Positions 16,452 to 24,621 of a DNA stretch of 35,133 bases are shown here, one piece after another (position 1 is the stretch's first letter; each line of letters opens with the position of its first letter). The translations under genes were made by a program, and so were the position numbers. Location: contig DEBC01000029.1 of the NCBI GenBank assembly GCA_002348365.1, forward strand, positions 1-35,133. The letters run 5' to 3'. This DNA is from Alphaproteobacteria bacterium UBA2966. GTDB taxonomy: Bacteria > Pseudomonadota > Alphaproteobacteria > UBA2966. The notes beneath the pieces were generated by a model, which saw only the letters and a program-made list of their open reading frames with translations, had not been told where the DNA came from and did no database searches.

Positions 16452-17810
16452 TCACAGAGGTAACCGTACGGAAGCTCGCAGCCCCCCAAGGGGCGAGTCC
16501 GACAACAAGATATCGCCGCCATGATTATGTGCGACATCCCTCGCGATCGCGAGGCCCAGGCCCATTCCGCCGGTCTCAGCATTGCGGGACTCATCCAGTC
16601 TGTGGAAGGGACGAAACACCTCTTCGCGTTGCTCCTCCGGGATGCCGGGGCCGTCATCATCGACTGAGATCTCCAACTGGTCGTCAATCCAACTGACTGA
16701 GATCTCGACGCGTTCACCGTGGCGGGCCGCATTGTCCACGAGATTGGTCATGCATCTCCGAATGGCGTTTGGCCGAAGTGGAATGACACCACTGTTCTCT
16801 GCGGGCCCCGGTTTATCCGCTGAACTTTCTTCCTCGGGCGCGATTGTGACGCTGACGCCTTTCCGTCCGGCGTCGACTGCAACGCCATTGATCAAATCGC
16901 CGATGTCGGTGTCCACGACGGCTTCTGCGTCCTGACCACGCATGAATGAGAGATAGCCCTCGACCATTCGCTCCATCTCGGAAACGTCAGCCTTAAGGTG
17001 TTGGACATCGTCGCTTTCACTGAGCATCGCGAGCTGGAGTTTCATCCGGGTCAGGGGGGTTCTCAAATCGTGGCTGACACCTGCGAGCATTTCCGTTCGC
17101 TGCGCGATTTGTCGCCGAATGCGGTCGCGCATGCTGATGAAGGCCGAGGCCGCTTGGCGAACCTCTGTGGCTCCTGATGGATGAAAGTGGCCGACGTCTC
17201 GTCCCTTGCCGAGTTCCTCGGCGGCTTCGGCCAGACGGCGGATGGGTCGAATCTGATTGCGGAGGAAAAGAATGGCCACTGTCAACAAGATGAGCGACGT
17301 TCCCACCATCCACATAATGAAAATGTAGGTCGTTGAGCTGGTGACGCGCTTTCTGGTGGTAAGCACGCGAAGAACGCCGTCAGTGAGTTGGATTCTGATC
17401 TCGATGTCGTCGCCGAAACTGGTGGTGTCTATCCGGAACGGACGGTAAAGATGCGCATCGAATGCCTTGTTGAGCATGCGATCGACAATCCGATTTGCGA
17501 AACTGATTTCCGGTGGCTGGTTGGGCAGAATTTCGTTCCGCAAGTAGGTTAGTCGGAGCGACATGAAGCGTTCGGCAGAGTCGAAAATTGCGGCGTAATC
17601 GTCCACGCCCTTGGTTTCGCGCATCATCTCTATGATCAGGGCAGTATCACCTGCCAGGCTAAGGGCAAGGCGCCGGGTCACGGTGTCCCAATGGCGTTCA
17701 TAGAAGACGAACGTGGCCACCAGTTGAAGAGCCACAACCGGGGTCACGATGATCAGAAGGGCGCGACCGAAAAGGGCCCGGGGCAATACTTGCTTCAGTA
17801 TCTTCGTCAT
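16452..17810 (-). CDS. EnvZ-like membrane sensor histidine kinase
   Basis: The 452-residue kinase has two membrane segments (about 18-36 and 162-184) flanking a periplasmic sensor region of about 125 residues. A HAMP linker follows, then the phosphoacceptor His247 in GVSHDLRTPLTRMKLQL, the N box RRCMTNLVDNAARHG (about 351-365), and the ATP-lid motifs DDDGPGIP, FRPFHRLD and GGMGLGLAIARD. It is 43 bp downstream of the response regulator gene and is its obvious partner. The combination with an upstream marR gene facing ilvE is a recurrent alphaproteobacterial arrangement. The signal sensed is unknown. Confidence 0.94.
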   Translation of the reverse strand: MTKILKQVLPRALFGRALLIIVTPVVALQLVATFVFYERHWDTVTRRLALSLAGDTALIIEMMRETKGVDDYAAIFDSAERFMSLRLTYLRNEILPNQPPEISFANRIVDRMLNKAFDAHLYRPFRIDTTSFGDDIEIRIQLTDGVLRVLTTRKRVTSSTTYIFIMWMVGTSLILLTVAILFLRNQIRPIRRLAEAAEELGKGRDVGHFHPSGATEVRQAASAFISMRDRIRRQIAQRTEMLAGVSHDLRTPLTRMKLQLAMLSESDDVQHLKADVSEMERMVEGYLSFMRGQDAEAVVDTDIGDLINGVAVDAGRKGVSVTIAPEEESSADKPGPAENSGVIPLRPNAIRRCMTNLVDNAARHGERVEISVSWIDDQLEISVDDDGPGIPEEQREEVFRPFHRLDESRNAETGGMGLGLAIARDVAHNHGGDILLSDSPLGGLRASVRLPL

Positions 17811-17853
17811 CGTTCAACGCGCGTTCGAGTTCGTCGCGTGAAATCGAGTCTTC

Positions 17854-18600
17854 TCAGTCGGGCCAAAGAACGTACCCTTCACCCCACACGGTTTGAAGGT
17901 GCCGCGGATTTCTCGGGTCAGGCTCGATCTTACGCCGCAAGCGGGCAATTTGCACGTCAACGGCACGTTCACTGTTCACGCCCACGCGCCGAGCGAGCTC
18001 AGCTCGGGAGACCGTTGTCCCTGCGCTCGCGGCGAATATGGTCAACAAGGTGACTTCGCCGGCAGTCAGGCGGATGACGCCGTCGTCTGACCGTAACTCT
18101 CCCCTTTCACGATGAAACGTATGATTGTTGATGGATAGCTGCTCTATGTCAGGTCGTGCGGGTGCGCTGCGGCGCAATATACTCTCGATGCGCAATATGA
18201 GCTCGCGAGGCTCGAACGGTTTGGGCAAATAGTCATCGGCCCCTCGTTCCAGGCCTGCGATTCGGTCGTCTGTTTCACCACGCGCGGTCAGCAGCAGGAC
18301 CGGCACCCGAGATGTCGATTTCAGATACTCGGTCAGTTCCAGACCGGTTTCGCCCGGCATCATCACATCCAAGACGATCAGATCAAATTCAATGCCGGCA
18401 AGTTTTCGCCGGGCATCTGCGGCATGCAGGGCCGTCGTAACGTTGAAGCCATTTGCGCTCAGGTAGTCTCTCAATAGCTCACGCAAGCGTGTATCGTCGT
18501 CGACGACCAGGATATGAGAGGCGTGTTCAGGCAACGGGCCCGCCAGTTCCCGTTCAGCGACGGCGGAACGAGCGAACGATGGCCTCTCGGCTGCCGTCAC
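17854..18600 (-). CDS. OmpR-family response regulator
   Basis: The 248-residue protein has a receiver domain (about 28-143): acidic pocket DDD at 34-36, phosphorylated Asp78 in LIVLDVMMPGETG, Thr105 and Lys127. A winged-helix DNA-binding domain follows (about 150-247), ending in the usual RLRRKIEPDPRNPRHLQTVWGEGYVL. The GTG at 18600 places its start 47 bases inside the end of marR, implying coupled translation; a later TTG start in the linker before the receiver is possible. It should be phosphorylated by the kinase encoded next. The target genes are not indicated. Confidence 0.94.
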   Translation of the reverse strand: MTAAERPSFARSAVAERELAGPLPEHASHILVVDDDTRLRELLRDYLSANGFNVTTALHAADARRKLAGIEFDLIVLDVMMPGETGLELTEYLKSTSRVPVLLLTARGETDDRIAGLERGADDYLPKPFEPRELILRIESILRRSAPARPDIEQLSINNHTFHRERGELRSDDGVIRLTAGEVTLLTIFAASAGTTVSRAELARRVGVNSERAVDVQIARLRRKIEPDPRNPRHLQTVWGEGYVLWPD

Positions 18601-19048
18601 CGATTAACCCCATTAAGACCTTGCGGTAACCCTCTACGGCCTCTGCGCCGGCCTCTCTATAGGCACGTGCCACGCGGCGCTTCTGAGGTTCAGCGAGGCT
18701 TGCCGCCAGGTCGGTACCCGTCTCGGTCAAATAGAGTAGCCGCTGCCGGCGGTCTCGGGTTCCCTTTTTCTGCACGATAAAACCACGTTCCACCAGCTGT
18801 CCCAGCACCCGTGACAATGATTGCTTGGTGATACGTAGTATTTCGAGCAGTTCGGCGACGGACATGCCGGGATTGCGAGAGACGAAATGGACTACCCGGT
18901 GATGGGCACGGCCGAATCCGTATTCCGCGAGCACCGCATCTGGGTCTCCCGTGAAATCACGATAGGCATAAAACAGGAGCTCTATTCCCTGAATGAGTTC
19001 TTCGTCACGCAGGAAGAGGGGGTTAGGCCCCACCTTTACGTCAGTCAT
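18554..19048 (-). CDS. MarR-family transcriptional regulator
   Basis: The 164-residue protein has the MarR winged helix: MSVAELLEILRITKQSLSRVLGQLVERGFI (about 61-90) and the wing KKGTRDRRQRLLYLTETG, flanked by helical dimerisation regions. It is divergently placed from ilvE with 123 bp between the starts and overlaps the response-regulator gene at its 3' end. The location suggests that it controls itself, the two-component genes or ilvE. A clear ribosome-binding site is lacking; AGAGG lies about 14 bases upstream of the ATG. Confidence 0.92.
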   Translation of the reverse strand: MTDVKVGPNPLFLRDEELIQGIELLFYAYRDFTGDPDAVLAEYGFGRAHHRVVHFVSRNPGMSVAELLEILRITKQSLSRVLGQLVERGFIVQKKGTRDRRQRLLYLTETGTDLAASLAEPQKRRVARAYREAGAEAVEGYRKVLMGLIGDGSREAIVRSFRRR

Positions 19049-19049
19049 G

Positions 19050-19078
19050 TTGACATATATTGCCTCTGGTGATACCTA
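19050..19078 (+). promoter_or_regulatory. Possible promoter in the marR/ilvE divergent region
   Basis: A perfect TTGACA (19050-19055) directly abuts the marR start codon and is followed, 17 bases on, by a poor -10 match (TACCTA, 19073-19078). It points toward ilvE. A MarR-family protein could bind in this 123-bp region, but no strong palindrome was recognised. Confidence 0.3.
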
Positions 19079-19171
19079 GCGCAAGAACTAAAATGTTATT
19101 CGATTGTTGCGGAACGGCAATCTATTCGGACATTTTTGAACCTTACAACCCCTGTTACGAGGACGGTACAG

Positions 19172-20056
19172 ATGTCTTCGCCTACATTCGAAGATCGCGA
19201 CGGCTTCATCTGGTACAACGGCGAGATGGTTCCCTGGCGGGACGCAAAGTTGCACGTGCTGAACCATGGTTTGCACTACGCATCCGCGGTATTCGAGGGC
19301 GAGCGTTCCTACGAAGGCGAGATCTTCAAGCTTCGTGAACATACGGAGCGCTTGTTCTACTCGGCAGTGGTGATGGGCTTTCAGATCCCGTACACCTTGG
19401 AAGACATCGATCAGGCCTGTCGTGACGTCTTGACGGCGAACCGTATCCAGGACGGGTATGTTCGTCCCGTTGCCTGGCGTGGACCCGAGATGATGGGTGT
19501 GTCGGCGCAGCACAACAAGATTCAGGTTGCCATCGCTGCGTGGCCGTGGCCCGCGTATTTTTCACCGGAAGCCCGCATGAAGGGTATCCGTCTGACAACG
19601 ACTCGTTGGCGGCGGCCTTCGCCTGAGTGTGCGCCGGTCCAAGCCAAGGCTGCAGGCTTGTACATGATCTGCACTTTGGCCAAACATGAAGCCGAAGCTG
19701 AGGGATTTGATGATGCCTTGATGCTCGACTGGCGTGGGCAAGTCTCCGAATCAACCGGCGCAAACATATTCCTCAATTTTGATGGAGCATTGCACACGCC
19801 GACGGCCGATTGCTTCTTGTCTGGCATTACGCGTCAGACCGTTATGGACCTCGCCCGACAACGCGGTGTCGATGTGATCGAGCGAGCCATCATGCCGGAT
19901 GAGCTCGTGGACGCCATGGAAATCTTCGTGACAGGCACAGCTGCTGAAGTTACGCCGGTCGGGGAAATTGATGGGCACCAGTACGTCGTTGGCGACATCA
20001 CAAAACAGCTGATGGAAGATTACGACGCGGTCGTGCGCCGCAAAGCGGCAGCCTGA
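19172..20056 (+). CDS. ilvE: Branched-chain amino acid aminotransferase (class IV)
   Basis: The PLP-dependent enzyme catalyses the last step of valine, leucine and isoleucine synthesis. From the ATG at 19172 (GAGGAC about 8 bases upstream) it has 294 residues; an in-frame ATG at 19136 adds 12 atypical residues. Features include HYASAVFEGERSYEG (about 35-49), the PLP-binding Lys159 in VQAKAAGLYM, VSESTGANIF (191-200), and LSGITRQTV. It is divergent from marR and ends 28 bases before a strong hairpin. The family assignment is firm; D-amino-acid transaminase specificity is less likely given the pattern and length. Confidence 0.94.
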   Translation: MSSPTFEDRDGFIWYNGEMVPWRDAKLHVLNHGLHYASAVFEGERSYEGEIFKLREHTERLFYSAVVMGFQIPYTLEDIDQACRDVLTANRIQDGYVRPVAWRGPEMMGVSAQHNKIQVAIAAWPWPAYFSPEARMKGIRLTTTRWRRPSPECAPVQAKAAGLYMICTLAKHEAEAEGFDDALMLDWRGQVSESTGANIFLNFDGALHTPTADCFLSGITRQTVMDLARQRGVDVIERAIMPDELVDAMEIFVTGTAAEVTPVGEIDGHQYVVGDITKQLMEDYDAVVRRKAAA

Positions 20057-20083
20057 CGAGGCCTCGGCCAGATTAAGTTAATC

Positions 20084-20114
20084 CGGGGGCGGTATTACCG
20101 CCCCCGTTGTTATC
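20084..20114 (+). terminator. Strong hairpin terminator after ilvE
   Basis: A 10-bp GC-rich stem (20084-20093 with 20097-20106) and a 3-base ATT loop is followed by GTTGTTAT. It sits between the convergent ilvE and ATP-grasp genes and may act for both, though the T-rich side favours the plus strand. Confidence 0.75.
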
Positions 20115-20157
20115 TGAACAGATCAGATCTGAATTCGGGTAAATAGTGATTGCACGT

Positions 20158-21402
20158 CTATGTCCCGGCCTCTTTCTCGGAAACATGGAATGTCATGGCG
20201 CCAAATGCATCCCTCAACGCCTGCTCAACCGCCAGCGGACTCTCCGCGCGCGCAAAAATGAATCCCAGATAACGATTGCCTTCTGGCAGGGGCACGATGC
20301 GCTCTCCTAAAGGTATGGACAGAGTGACGTCGAGGATATGGGGAACAGAGCGTGCTCTGTCGATCCCCGCGACCGCGTTTAGTCTGCCCGGGGTTTCCCC
20401 TGGTACGGGAAGCATCATGACCCCCGCTGCTTGGCTTTCGCGCTCGAGCGACTCGATGGGAAGTGACAGCGCGTGACGCAAGACCAGTTCTTCCAACGAC
20501 ACACCGGCTCCGAACGTAAGGACTCGGGAGCAAAGTCCACCAATAGATCGCGCTGCGACCTCAATGATGACGGGGCCTGAATCGCCCAAGCGCAACTCCG
20601 CGTGAATTGGTCCGTCTTTCAAACCCATCGCTGAAACAGCATCCTGAGTCGTACGAGAGATAGATTCCTGCATATCGTCGGACTCACGGGACGGCGTCAC
20701 ATAGATAGTCTCCGGGAAATAGGGGCCCTCGAGGGGGTCAGGCTTGTCGAAGAGTGCCAGCACTTGCAGTTTTCCCTGGTTCACGAGTCCTTCCAGGGCT
20801 AGTTCTCTTCCCGGGATGTACTGCTCGATGAGGACCGTACGCGCTGCTTCAGTTTGTCCTCCAATTTCGTTCAACAGATCGCGAATTCTCTGGAACGCGA
20901 CCACGAATGAGTTGTGCCCATCCGCGCGAATCACCCCACGGCTTGCGGACAGATTGAGTGGCTTCAGCACACAGGGAAAGGTGACGCCGCGTGCTGTTTC
21001 GGAAGCATCAGCATCCTTGTCAACATGGACGAATTCCGGGGTTGAGACCCGGGCATCACGAAGACACTCTCTCAACTTCAGCTTATTGCCTGCTCTCAAG
21101 ACCGACTCGAGCGGATTGTGCCGCAATTTCAGCGCATCGGCTGCGGCAGCAGCAACGGCGGTTGTCACTTCGTCAACGGGTACGATCGCGTCGATCGGGA
21201 CTTCGTTGGCCAATGCCAGAATTTGGGCACACCCACGGTCCACATCAGCAAAATCAACCGTCATCGTACGGCCGCCGAGGTTCGACAACACCGACGCCTC
21301 ATTTGAGCCGACGAAGACGTCAATACCAAGTTCGTCGGCAGCTGCAAGGAAATCCGCCGTCTGATACGACGTCGTTGGTATCAGCAGGAGAACAGAGGTC
21401 AT
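20158..21402 (-). CDS. ATP-grasp amino-acid-ligase-like protein
   Basis: From the ATG at 21402 the protein has 414 residues. An upstream start at 21516 would overlap the radical SAM gene out of frame and adds a leader that does not resemble an ATP-grasp N-terminus. Layout: a Rossmann-like N-domain (1-110), ATP-binding elements at FPCVLKPLNLSASRGV (Lys147) and VLIEQYIPGRELALEG, and the Mg-site GPIHAELRL and IIEVAARSIGG (Glu281, Arg285). The C-terminal region resembles the LAL C-terminal domain of L-amino acid ligases. Such enzymes join a carboxylate, often of an amino acid, to an amine with ATP. It follows the radical SAM gene by 58 bases on the same strand. Its substrates are unknown. Confidence 0.88.
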   Translation of the reverse strand: MTSVLLLIPTTSYQTADFLAAADELGIDVFVGSNEASVLSNLGGRTMTVDFADVDRGCAQILALANEVPIDAIVPVDEVTTAVAAAAADALKLRHNPLESVLRAGNKLKLRECLRDARVSTPEFVHVDKDADASETARGVTFPCVLKPLNLSASRGVIRADGHNSFVVAFQRIRDLLNEIGGQTEAARTVLIEQYIPGRELALEGLVNQGKLQVLALFDKPDPLEGPYFPETIYVTPSRESDDMQESISRTTQDAVSAMGLKDGPIHAELRLGDSGPVIIEVAARSIGGLCSRVLTFGAGVSLEELVLRHALSLPIESLERESQAAGVMMLPVPGETPGRLNAVAGIDRARSVPHILDVTLSIPLGERIVPLPEGNRYLGFIFARAESPLAVEQALRDAFGAMTFHVSEKEAGT

Positions 21403-21460
21403 TCGGTGCGCATTCGTGATTGGGTCGTCTTCCCAAGAACGATGGGCATGGATTCGAGAG

Positions 21461-22849
21461 TCACACGCGCGCGAACTGAATTTCTGTCGGTTCGGCGCAG
21501 CAATACCAAGACTCACTCAAATAGGGGTGCGAACTCCGAATATTTATAAATTTCAGCTCCGGAGTCGGCAAGTCAGCAGCGATATGGGCGGCCTGCCACA
21601 CCGTGGAAAAGATTTGTCGGCGCTCCATTCCACTACTCTCGCCATCTGAAACAAGGTCGCGTACGCGCCTGTACAGCACCTCAACGGCCGCATCCGAATG
21701 CCTCCAGGTGAAACTGAGAGCAGAAGGATCGAATTCGCCTTCGTGCTCGCGCCAATCGTCGAGTTCTCGGAGCCGTGATCCACGGGGCACGAGAAGTCGG
21801 ATTGAGAGCTGGACGGGGGACAGCGCGTCCACCAGCCCGAGACTATAGACGGTCTCCAGAAGGTCTACGTATCCCAGGACTGTTGTCCAAGGTGTAAACG
21901 GGATAAAGGTTGGAGAAAGTGCGAGCCCAACCCTTCTGCTGATTGCGACCGCAGCTTGGAAATCTGATCGCGTGTGTCCTTTGTCCAACATCAACAAGGT
22001 GCGATCATCAACTGATTCGACCGCTGTCGTAACAAACAGGCAGCCGGTTTCTTTGAGGGTCGGAAGGTCTTTCTGCCGCTTGAGGAGGTGTTCGATCTTG
22101 ATGGTTACGTCATAGGTCAGATGGGGGAATTCCCGGTGTAGATCCTCCACCAGCCGAAGAGTATGGCCGGGACCGTTAAAGAAATCGGGGTCACCGAATG
22201 TAATGTGATCGGCTCCCTTTGCAATGAGTTGGCGAACATCGGCCATCACGATATCGCGTTCGATAATGCGGAACTGGCCATTGTAAACGGGAACCACAGG
22301 GCAGTGGCGGCAGCGATGCTTGCACCCGCGGCTCGCTTCGGTGTAGCCGACACTTTCGCGCCGGTCATCAGGCCAGATCAGTTGAGCATATTGGTCGAGG
22401 GACGGGAGCCCGACACGATGGGGGCGTCTAAAATCCTGTTTGTCCAGCGAAACAACTGTGGGATCGCCGTCTACATATGAATTGTTCCGAAGGCGCCGAT
22501 AGAGGTCTGTAAGTGGTTTTTCAAACTCGCCGCCGATCACCGTGTGCACCCCAAGGCTGCGGAGCCACTCCTCATTGACCGGGGCGTAAAGTCCGAAGCA
22601 GCATATGTGTGCTTTTCGGTTGATCTCTTTAATGCGCAAGATCGCCGATTCGGCCAGCCGCGTTGCTGTGTGCATAGGCACGTGGATGGCGATGAGATCT
22701 GCTCCGATCACGGCATCTTCATCGAATTCCTGGACGGCCAAATCAAGGAATCGGACTTCTGCGCCTGCTTCGATCAGCCATGCAGCCGGTGACGCCAGCC
22801 CAAAGGGCTGGTGACCCAAATCATACGTCGAGAGCAGAAGTGCCTTCAT
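21461..22849 (-). CDS. CCAEP-tail radical SAM protein with B12-binding-like N-domain
   Basis: From the ATG at 22849 (AGGGAG upstream) the protein has 462 residues; a GTG at 22864 is also in frame. The N-terminal 115 residues resemble a cobalamin-binding Rossmann domain (GLASPAAWLIEAG, DLIAIHVPMHT, VIGGEFE) but lack an obvious DxHxxG. The radical SAM core follows with the cluster motif CKHRCRHC (Cys176, 180, 183), a GDPDFFNGPGH segment and FVTTAVESVD. The protein ends in SWYCCAEP plus nine residues. From memory, this CUAEP/CCAEP tail defines a radical SAM family in which some members carry selenocysteine at the second position; here the codon is TGC, so this is the Cys form. It lies between an Nfu-type gene and an ATP-grasp gene on one strand. 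The reaction is unknown. Confidence 0.9.
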   Translation of the reverse strand: MKALLLSTYDLGHQPFGLASPAAWLIEAGAEVRFLDLAVQEFDEDAVIGADLIAIHVPMHTATRLAESAILRIKEINRKAHICCFGLYAPVNEEWLRSLGVHTVIGGEFEKPLTDLYRRLRNNSYVDGDPTVVSLDKQDFRRPHRVGLPSLDQYAQLIWPDDRRESVGYTEASRGCKHRCRHCPVVPVYNGQFRIIERDIVMADVRQLIAKGADHITFGDPDFFNGPGHTLRLVEDLHREFPHLTYDVTIKIEHLLKRQKDLPTLKETGCLFVTTAVESVDDRTLLMLDKGHTRSDFQAAVAISRRVGLALSPTFIPFTPWTTVLGYVDLLETVYSLGLVDALSPVQLSIRLLVPRGSRLRELDDWREHEGEFDPSALSFTWRHSDAAVEVLYRRVRDLVSDGESSGMERRQIFSTVWQAAHIAADLPTPELKFINIRSSHPYLSESWYCCAEPTEIQFARV

Positions 22850-22918
22850 CAAACTCCCTGTCACGCTACCCGGCAGAAAGGGCGCGAGAGGAGATCAGCA
22901 GACGCCGGTCAAAGATGT

Positions 22919-23779
22919 TTAGTACGGGCTTGTCCCGTCTTTGCCGGGCTGAAAGTACGGATTTGTGCCACCGGCATGGTCGGTCGTATCGAGGACATGG
23001 ATGATCGAAGGTGCCGCTTGTTTGATCGCGCCTTCAACCCCCTGTTTGAGCGTGATCGACGCCATACCACAACCCTGACATCCCCCTTCAAGTCGAACAT
23101 AGACCGTGTCGTCCACGACGTCGACGAGCGAAATGTGCCCACCATGCATGGCAATCTGTGGATTTATGTCTTCGTCGAGAGTCCGTTTGATGGCCCGGCC
23201 CTCGGGTGTGTCCAGCCCCGGTTTGGGGATCATGTCGAGATGGTCAACCACGTCTTCGACCTCGGGGATATAGTGACGCAGCATCGTCTGAACGCCGCCC
23301 TTGAGGGCGTGGGCCCCACCCTGGAACTCAAGAATGACACGACCTGCGTCGAAACCGTGAAAGATGATATCGCCGCCTTGATCCTGCGCGACGGGGCGAA
23401 TTCGAGTCTCCAGCAACTCTTTGATCTGTCCGACGAGCTCGTCCGAGTTTTCCCCGGCCATCTCCGAAGATGTTGCGGTCCCCGCAGATTCATCCGCCAG
23501 GATCACAGGTTGCTCTGACATGAAGTGATCCATAATGACGCCGAGTATGGCTGGCTTGAGTGTCTGCCACTCCTGGCCGTCGTTCTTGGATAGAGTAATC
23601 GAGTCGGTGTTCAGTTCTGCGTGCTCCAGTTCCTCGATTTCAAACAACCGCTCGACGAGAGGTGAACGTGCGACATCGCTCCCGCGATCAAACAATACGG
23701 TTCCCGAATCGAGCACGGGGACACCCGGAATAAACCGGAGCTTTGATGCGTCCTGGGTTTCTTCAGTTTGAATGAACAT
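22919..23779 (-). CDS. Three-domain Nfu/NifU-type Fe-S protein with a degenerate middle domain
   Basis: The 286-residue product is longer than usual alphaproteobacterial Nfu proteins (about 185-190). Residues 1-90 are the Nfu N-terminal domain (FIPGVPVLDSGTVLF). Residues 113-175 match a NifU-like domain (QIKELLETRIRPVAQDQGGDIIFHGFD, LRHYIPEV), but the segment that normally carries CxxC reads QGGAHALKGG, as if about seven codons were lost in frame. Residues 198-275 are a second NifU-like domain with an intact motif, GGCQGCGMASITLKQGVEG (Cys234, Cys237), ending in TTDHAGGTNPYFQ. Only the last domain can hold a cluster in the usual way. It is 70 bases upstream of the radical SAM ATG and may deliver Fe-S clusters to it; this link is inferred from position. 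Confidence 0.9.
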   Translation of the reverse strand: MFIQTEETQDASKLRFIPGVPVLDSGTVLFDRGSDVARSPLVERLFEIEELEHAELNTDSITLSKNDGQEWQTLKPAILGVIMDHFMSEQPVILADESAGTATSSEMAGENSDELVGQIKELLETRIRPVAQDQGGDIIFHGFDAGRVILEFQGGAHALKGGVQTMLRHYIPEVEDVVDHLDMIPKPGLDTPEGRAIKRTLDEDINPQIAMHGGHISLVDVVDDTVYVRLEGGCQGCGMASITLKQGVEGAIKQAAPSIIHVLDTTDHAGGTNPYFQPGKDGTSPY

Positions 23780-23888
23780 GCTGAGAGGGTCGCCTCCTCG
23801 CGAACTGCTAACAGAAAGGTGTCACTGGAATCGAGTTTTTCAAGCTCGCACGCAGGATAGCGCCAAACCCAACCAAGTGAAACTGTAC

Positions 23889-24353
23889 TTATTGCTTCTG
23901 GGAATCCCGGGCCCATCGTGCTGCCGCGGCATCGTCACTGCTGCGGGCAGACACCCATCTGGCACCTTCCGGCGTCTCCTCGTGTTTCCAGAAGGGGGCC
24001 TTGGTCTTCAACCAATCCACAAGAAACTCGTTGGCTTCGAAGGCTGACTGGCGGTGCGCGGAGGCCGTGATGACGAGAACAATCTTTTCTCCGGGTGCAA
24101 GGCGTCCATAGCGGTGAACGATCAGACTGGCAGAGAGCGGCCAGCGTTCCATAGCTTCCGCTCGGATCTGTTCGAGCATTTTTTCGGTCATACCCGGATA
24201 ATGTTCGAGGGTCATATCCGCAACAGCGTCACCATCGTTCATGTCGCGGACCAGGCCGACAAACGTGACAAGCGCACCGATGCTTTTATCGCTACCGACA
24301 AAATTGCTGATTTCGGCGCCGACATCGAAATCTTCTTGTTGCACCCGGATCAT
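23889..24353 (-). CDS. moaE: Molybdopterin synthase catalytic subunit MoaE
   Basis: MoaE inserts the dithiolene sulfurs into precursor Z together with MoaD. I chose the ATG at 24353, giving 154 residues, because the longer frame (from 24458) overlaps moaD and adds non-homologous sequence. Landmarks are GALVTFVGLVRDMN, LEHYPGMTEKML, HRYGRLAPGE, VITASAHRQSAFEA and the lysine-containing LKTKAPFWKHE (Lys116 and Lys123), where the catalytic lysines lie. It is 16 bases after moaD. Confidence 0.95.
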   Translation of the reverse strand: MIRVQQEDFDVGAEISNFVGSDKSIGALVTFVGLVRDMNDGDAVADMTLEHYPGMTEKMLEQIRAEAMERWPLSASLIVHRYGRLAPGEKIVLVITASAHRQSAFEANEFLVDWLKTKAPFWKHEETPEGARWVSARSSDDAAAARWARDSQKQ

Positions 24354-24369
24354 GCTTGTGTCCCGCGGT

Positions 24370-24621
24370 TCAACCGCCAGTAACAGGAGGAAACAACGCC
24401 ACTTCGTCCGCATTCGAAACGGGCGCGTCCAGTTGGGCGTATTCCTCGTTGACCGCAACTCTCACCACGGATTCGTCCTCCAAGGCATCAGCGTGCTGGG
24501 GGCCGCGTTGTCGAAGCCAATCAAGCAAATCGCTCACGGTAGAGACATCACCGGGAAGCTCCACGACTTCTTCTGACAATCCGATTTTCGTGCGAATCCA
24601 GGCGAAGTAGAGAATTTTCAA
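24370..24621 (-). CDS. moaD: Molybdopterin synthase sulfur carrier subunit MoaD
   Basis: The 83-residue ubiquitin-like protein starts MKILYFAWIRTKIG and ends in VTGG; the terminal Gly-Gly is the site of thiocarboxylation. The TTG start overlaps the moeA stop (TTGA, 24618-24621), so the two are translationally coupled. Confidence 0.94.
   Translation of the reverse strand: MKILYFAWIRTKIGLSEEVVELPGDVSTVSDLLDWLRQRGPQHADALEDESVVRVAVNEEYAQLDAPVSNADEVALFPPVTGG

Noticed and set aside
20744..21364. A 206-codon plus-strand open frame across the ATP-grasp gene, considered as a possible extra cassette gene.
   Set aside because: It is a Ser/Ala/Arg-rich shadow of the ATP-grasp coding strand with no motif or ribosome-binding site.
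21403..21516. N-terminal extension of the ATP-grasp protein, starting inside the radical SAM gene.
   Set aside because: The extra 38 residues do not fit the N-terminus of ATP-grasp enzymes, and the ATG at 21402 starts directly with the expected beta-strand (TSVLLLIP).
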